Positions 6,980-6,980 of a stretch of DNA of 6,980 bases are shown here, piece by piece (within the stretch, counting starts at the first letter, position 1; each line of letters opens with the position of its first letter). This DNA is from JADKIH01 sp031417555 (GTDB lineage Bacteria; Bacteroidota; Bacteroidia; AKYH767-A; 2013-40CM-41-45), in assembly GCA_031417555.1 (NCBI GenBank), contig JANOVV010000114.1, positions 1 to 6,980 on the forward strand, in the 5' to 3' direction. The notes beneath the pieces were generated by a model. It saw only the letters and a program-made list of their open reading frames with translations, did no database searches and was not told where the DNA came from. The translations under genes were made by a program, and so were the position numbers.

Positions 6980-6980
6980 G

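Larger units (their letters stand above)
3491..6980 (-). repeat. Right arm of the perfect inverted repeat (mirror copy)
   Basis: This is the exact mirror of 1-3490 and carries the same three genes on the - strand in reversed order. It adds no independent sequence. Its genes are listed below for completeness, but they should not be counted as paralogues or as a second locus unless reads physically spanning the centre into unique sequence show that the duplication exists. Confidence 0.97.

Noticed and set aside
1..6980. Mobile element or transposon with very long terminal inverted repeats
   Set aside because: There is no transposase, integrase or target-site duplication, and the repeats meet with no spacer. 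The arms carry only ordinary chromosomal genes.

Overview
The window is one 3,490-base sequence followed directly by its own exact reverse complement. Bases 1-3490 and 3491-6980 are mirror images about the 3490/3491 junction, with no spacer, and every feature at position x has a twin at 6981-x on the other strand. The two outer ends match, all gene coordinates sum to 6981, the mirrored proteins are identical, and the non-coding stretches I compared match base for base. The real information content is therefore about 3.5 kb and three genes, not six. The most economical reading is a fold-back artefact of amplification, library preparation or assembly. A real giant palindrome, such as a head-to-head dimer or a hairpin replicon end, is possible but less likely.

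The organism looks like a member of the Bacteroidota, probably from an uncultured or metagenomic source. The DNA is AT-rich and there are no clear Shine-Dalgarno sites. The two-component pair is of the LytS/LytTR type common in that phylum. The secreted M1 peptidase ends in a dockerin-like calcium-binding repeat of a kind seen in Bacteroidota and Ignavibacteria exported proteins.

Layout of the left arm (+ strand): the 3' end of a LytS/YehU-type sensor histidine kinase (2-403, cut by the window edge); its LytTR response regulator (375-1082), overlapping the kinase by 29 bases; a 94-base gap with a weak candidate promoter; a secreted zinc aminopeptidase-like M1 metallopeptidase (1177-3420, taking the ATG rather than the upstream TTG); and a strong intrinsic terminator at 3471-3510. 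The centre of that terminator is exactly the centre of the whole palindrome. The right arm repeats all of this on the - strand.

The kinase and regulator are very likely one translationally coupled operon that senses an unknown signal and controls transcription through LytTR DNA binding. The peptidase lies downstream in the same direction. It may have its own promoter and could be a regulator target or just a neighbour; the sequence does not decide this. I see no mobile element, CRISPR array, tRNA or rRNA, and no convincing novel system. The unusual thing here is the palindrome and where it folds.
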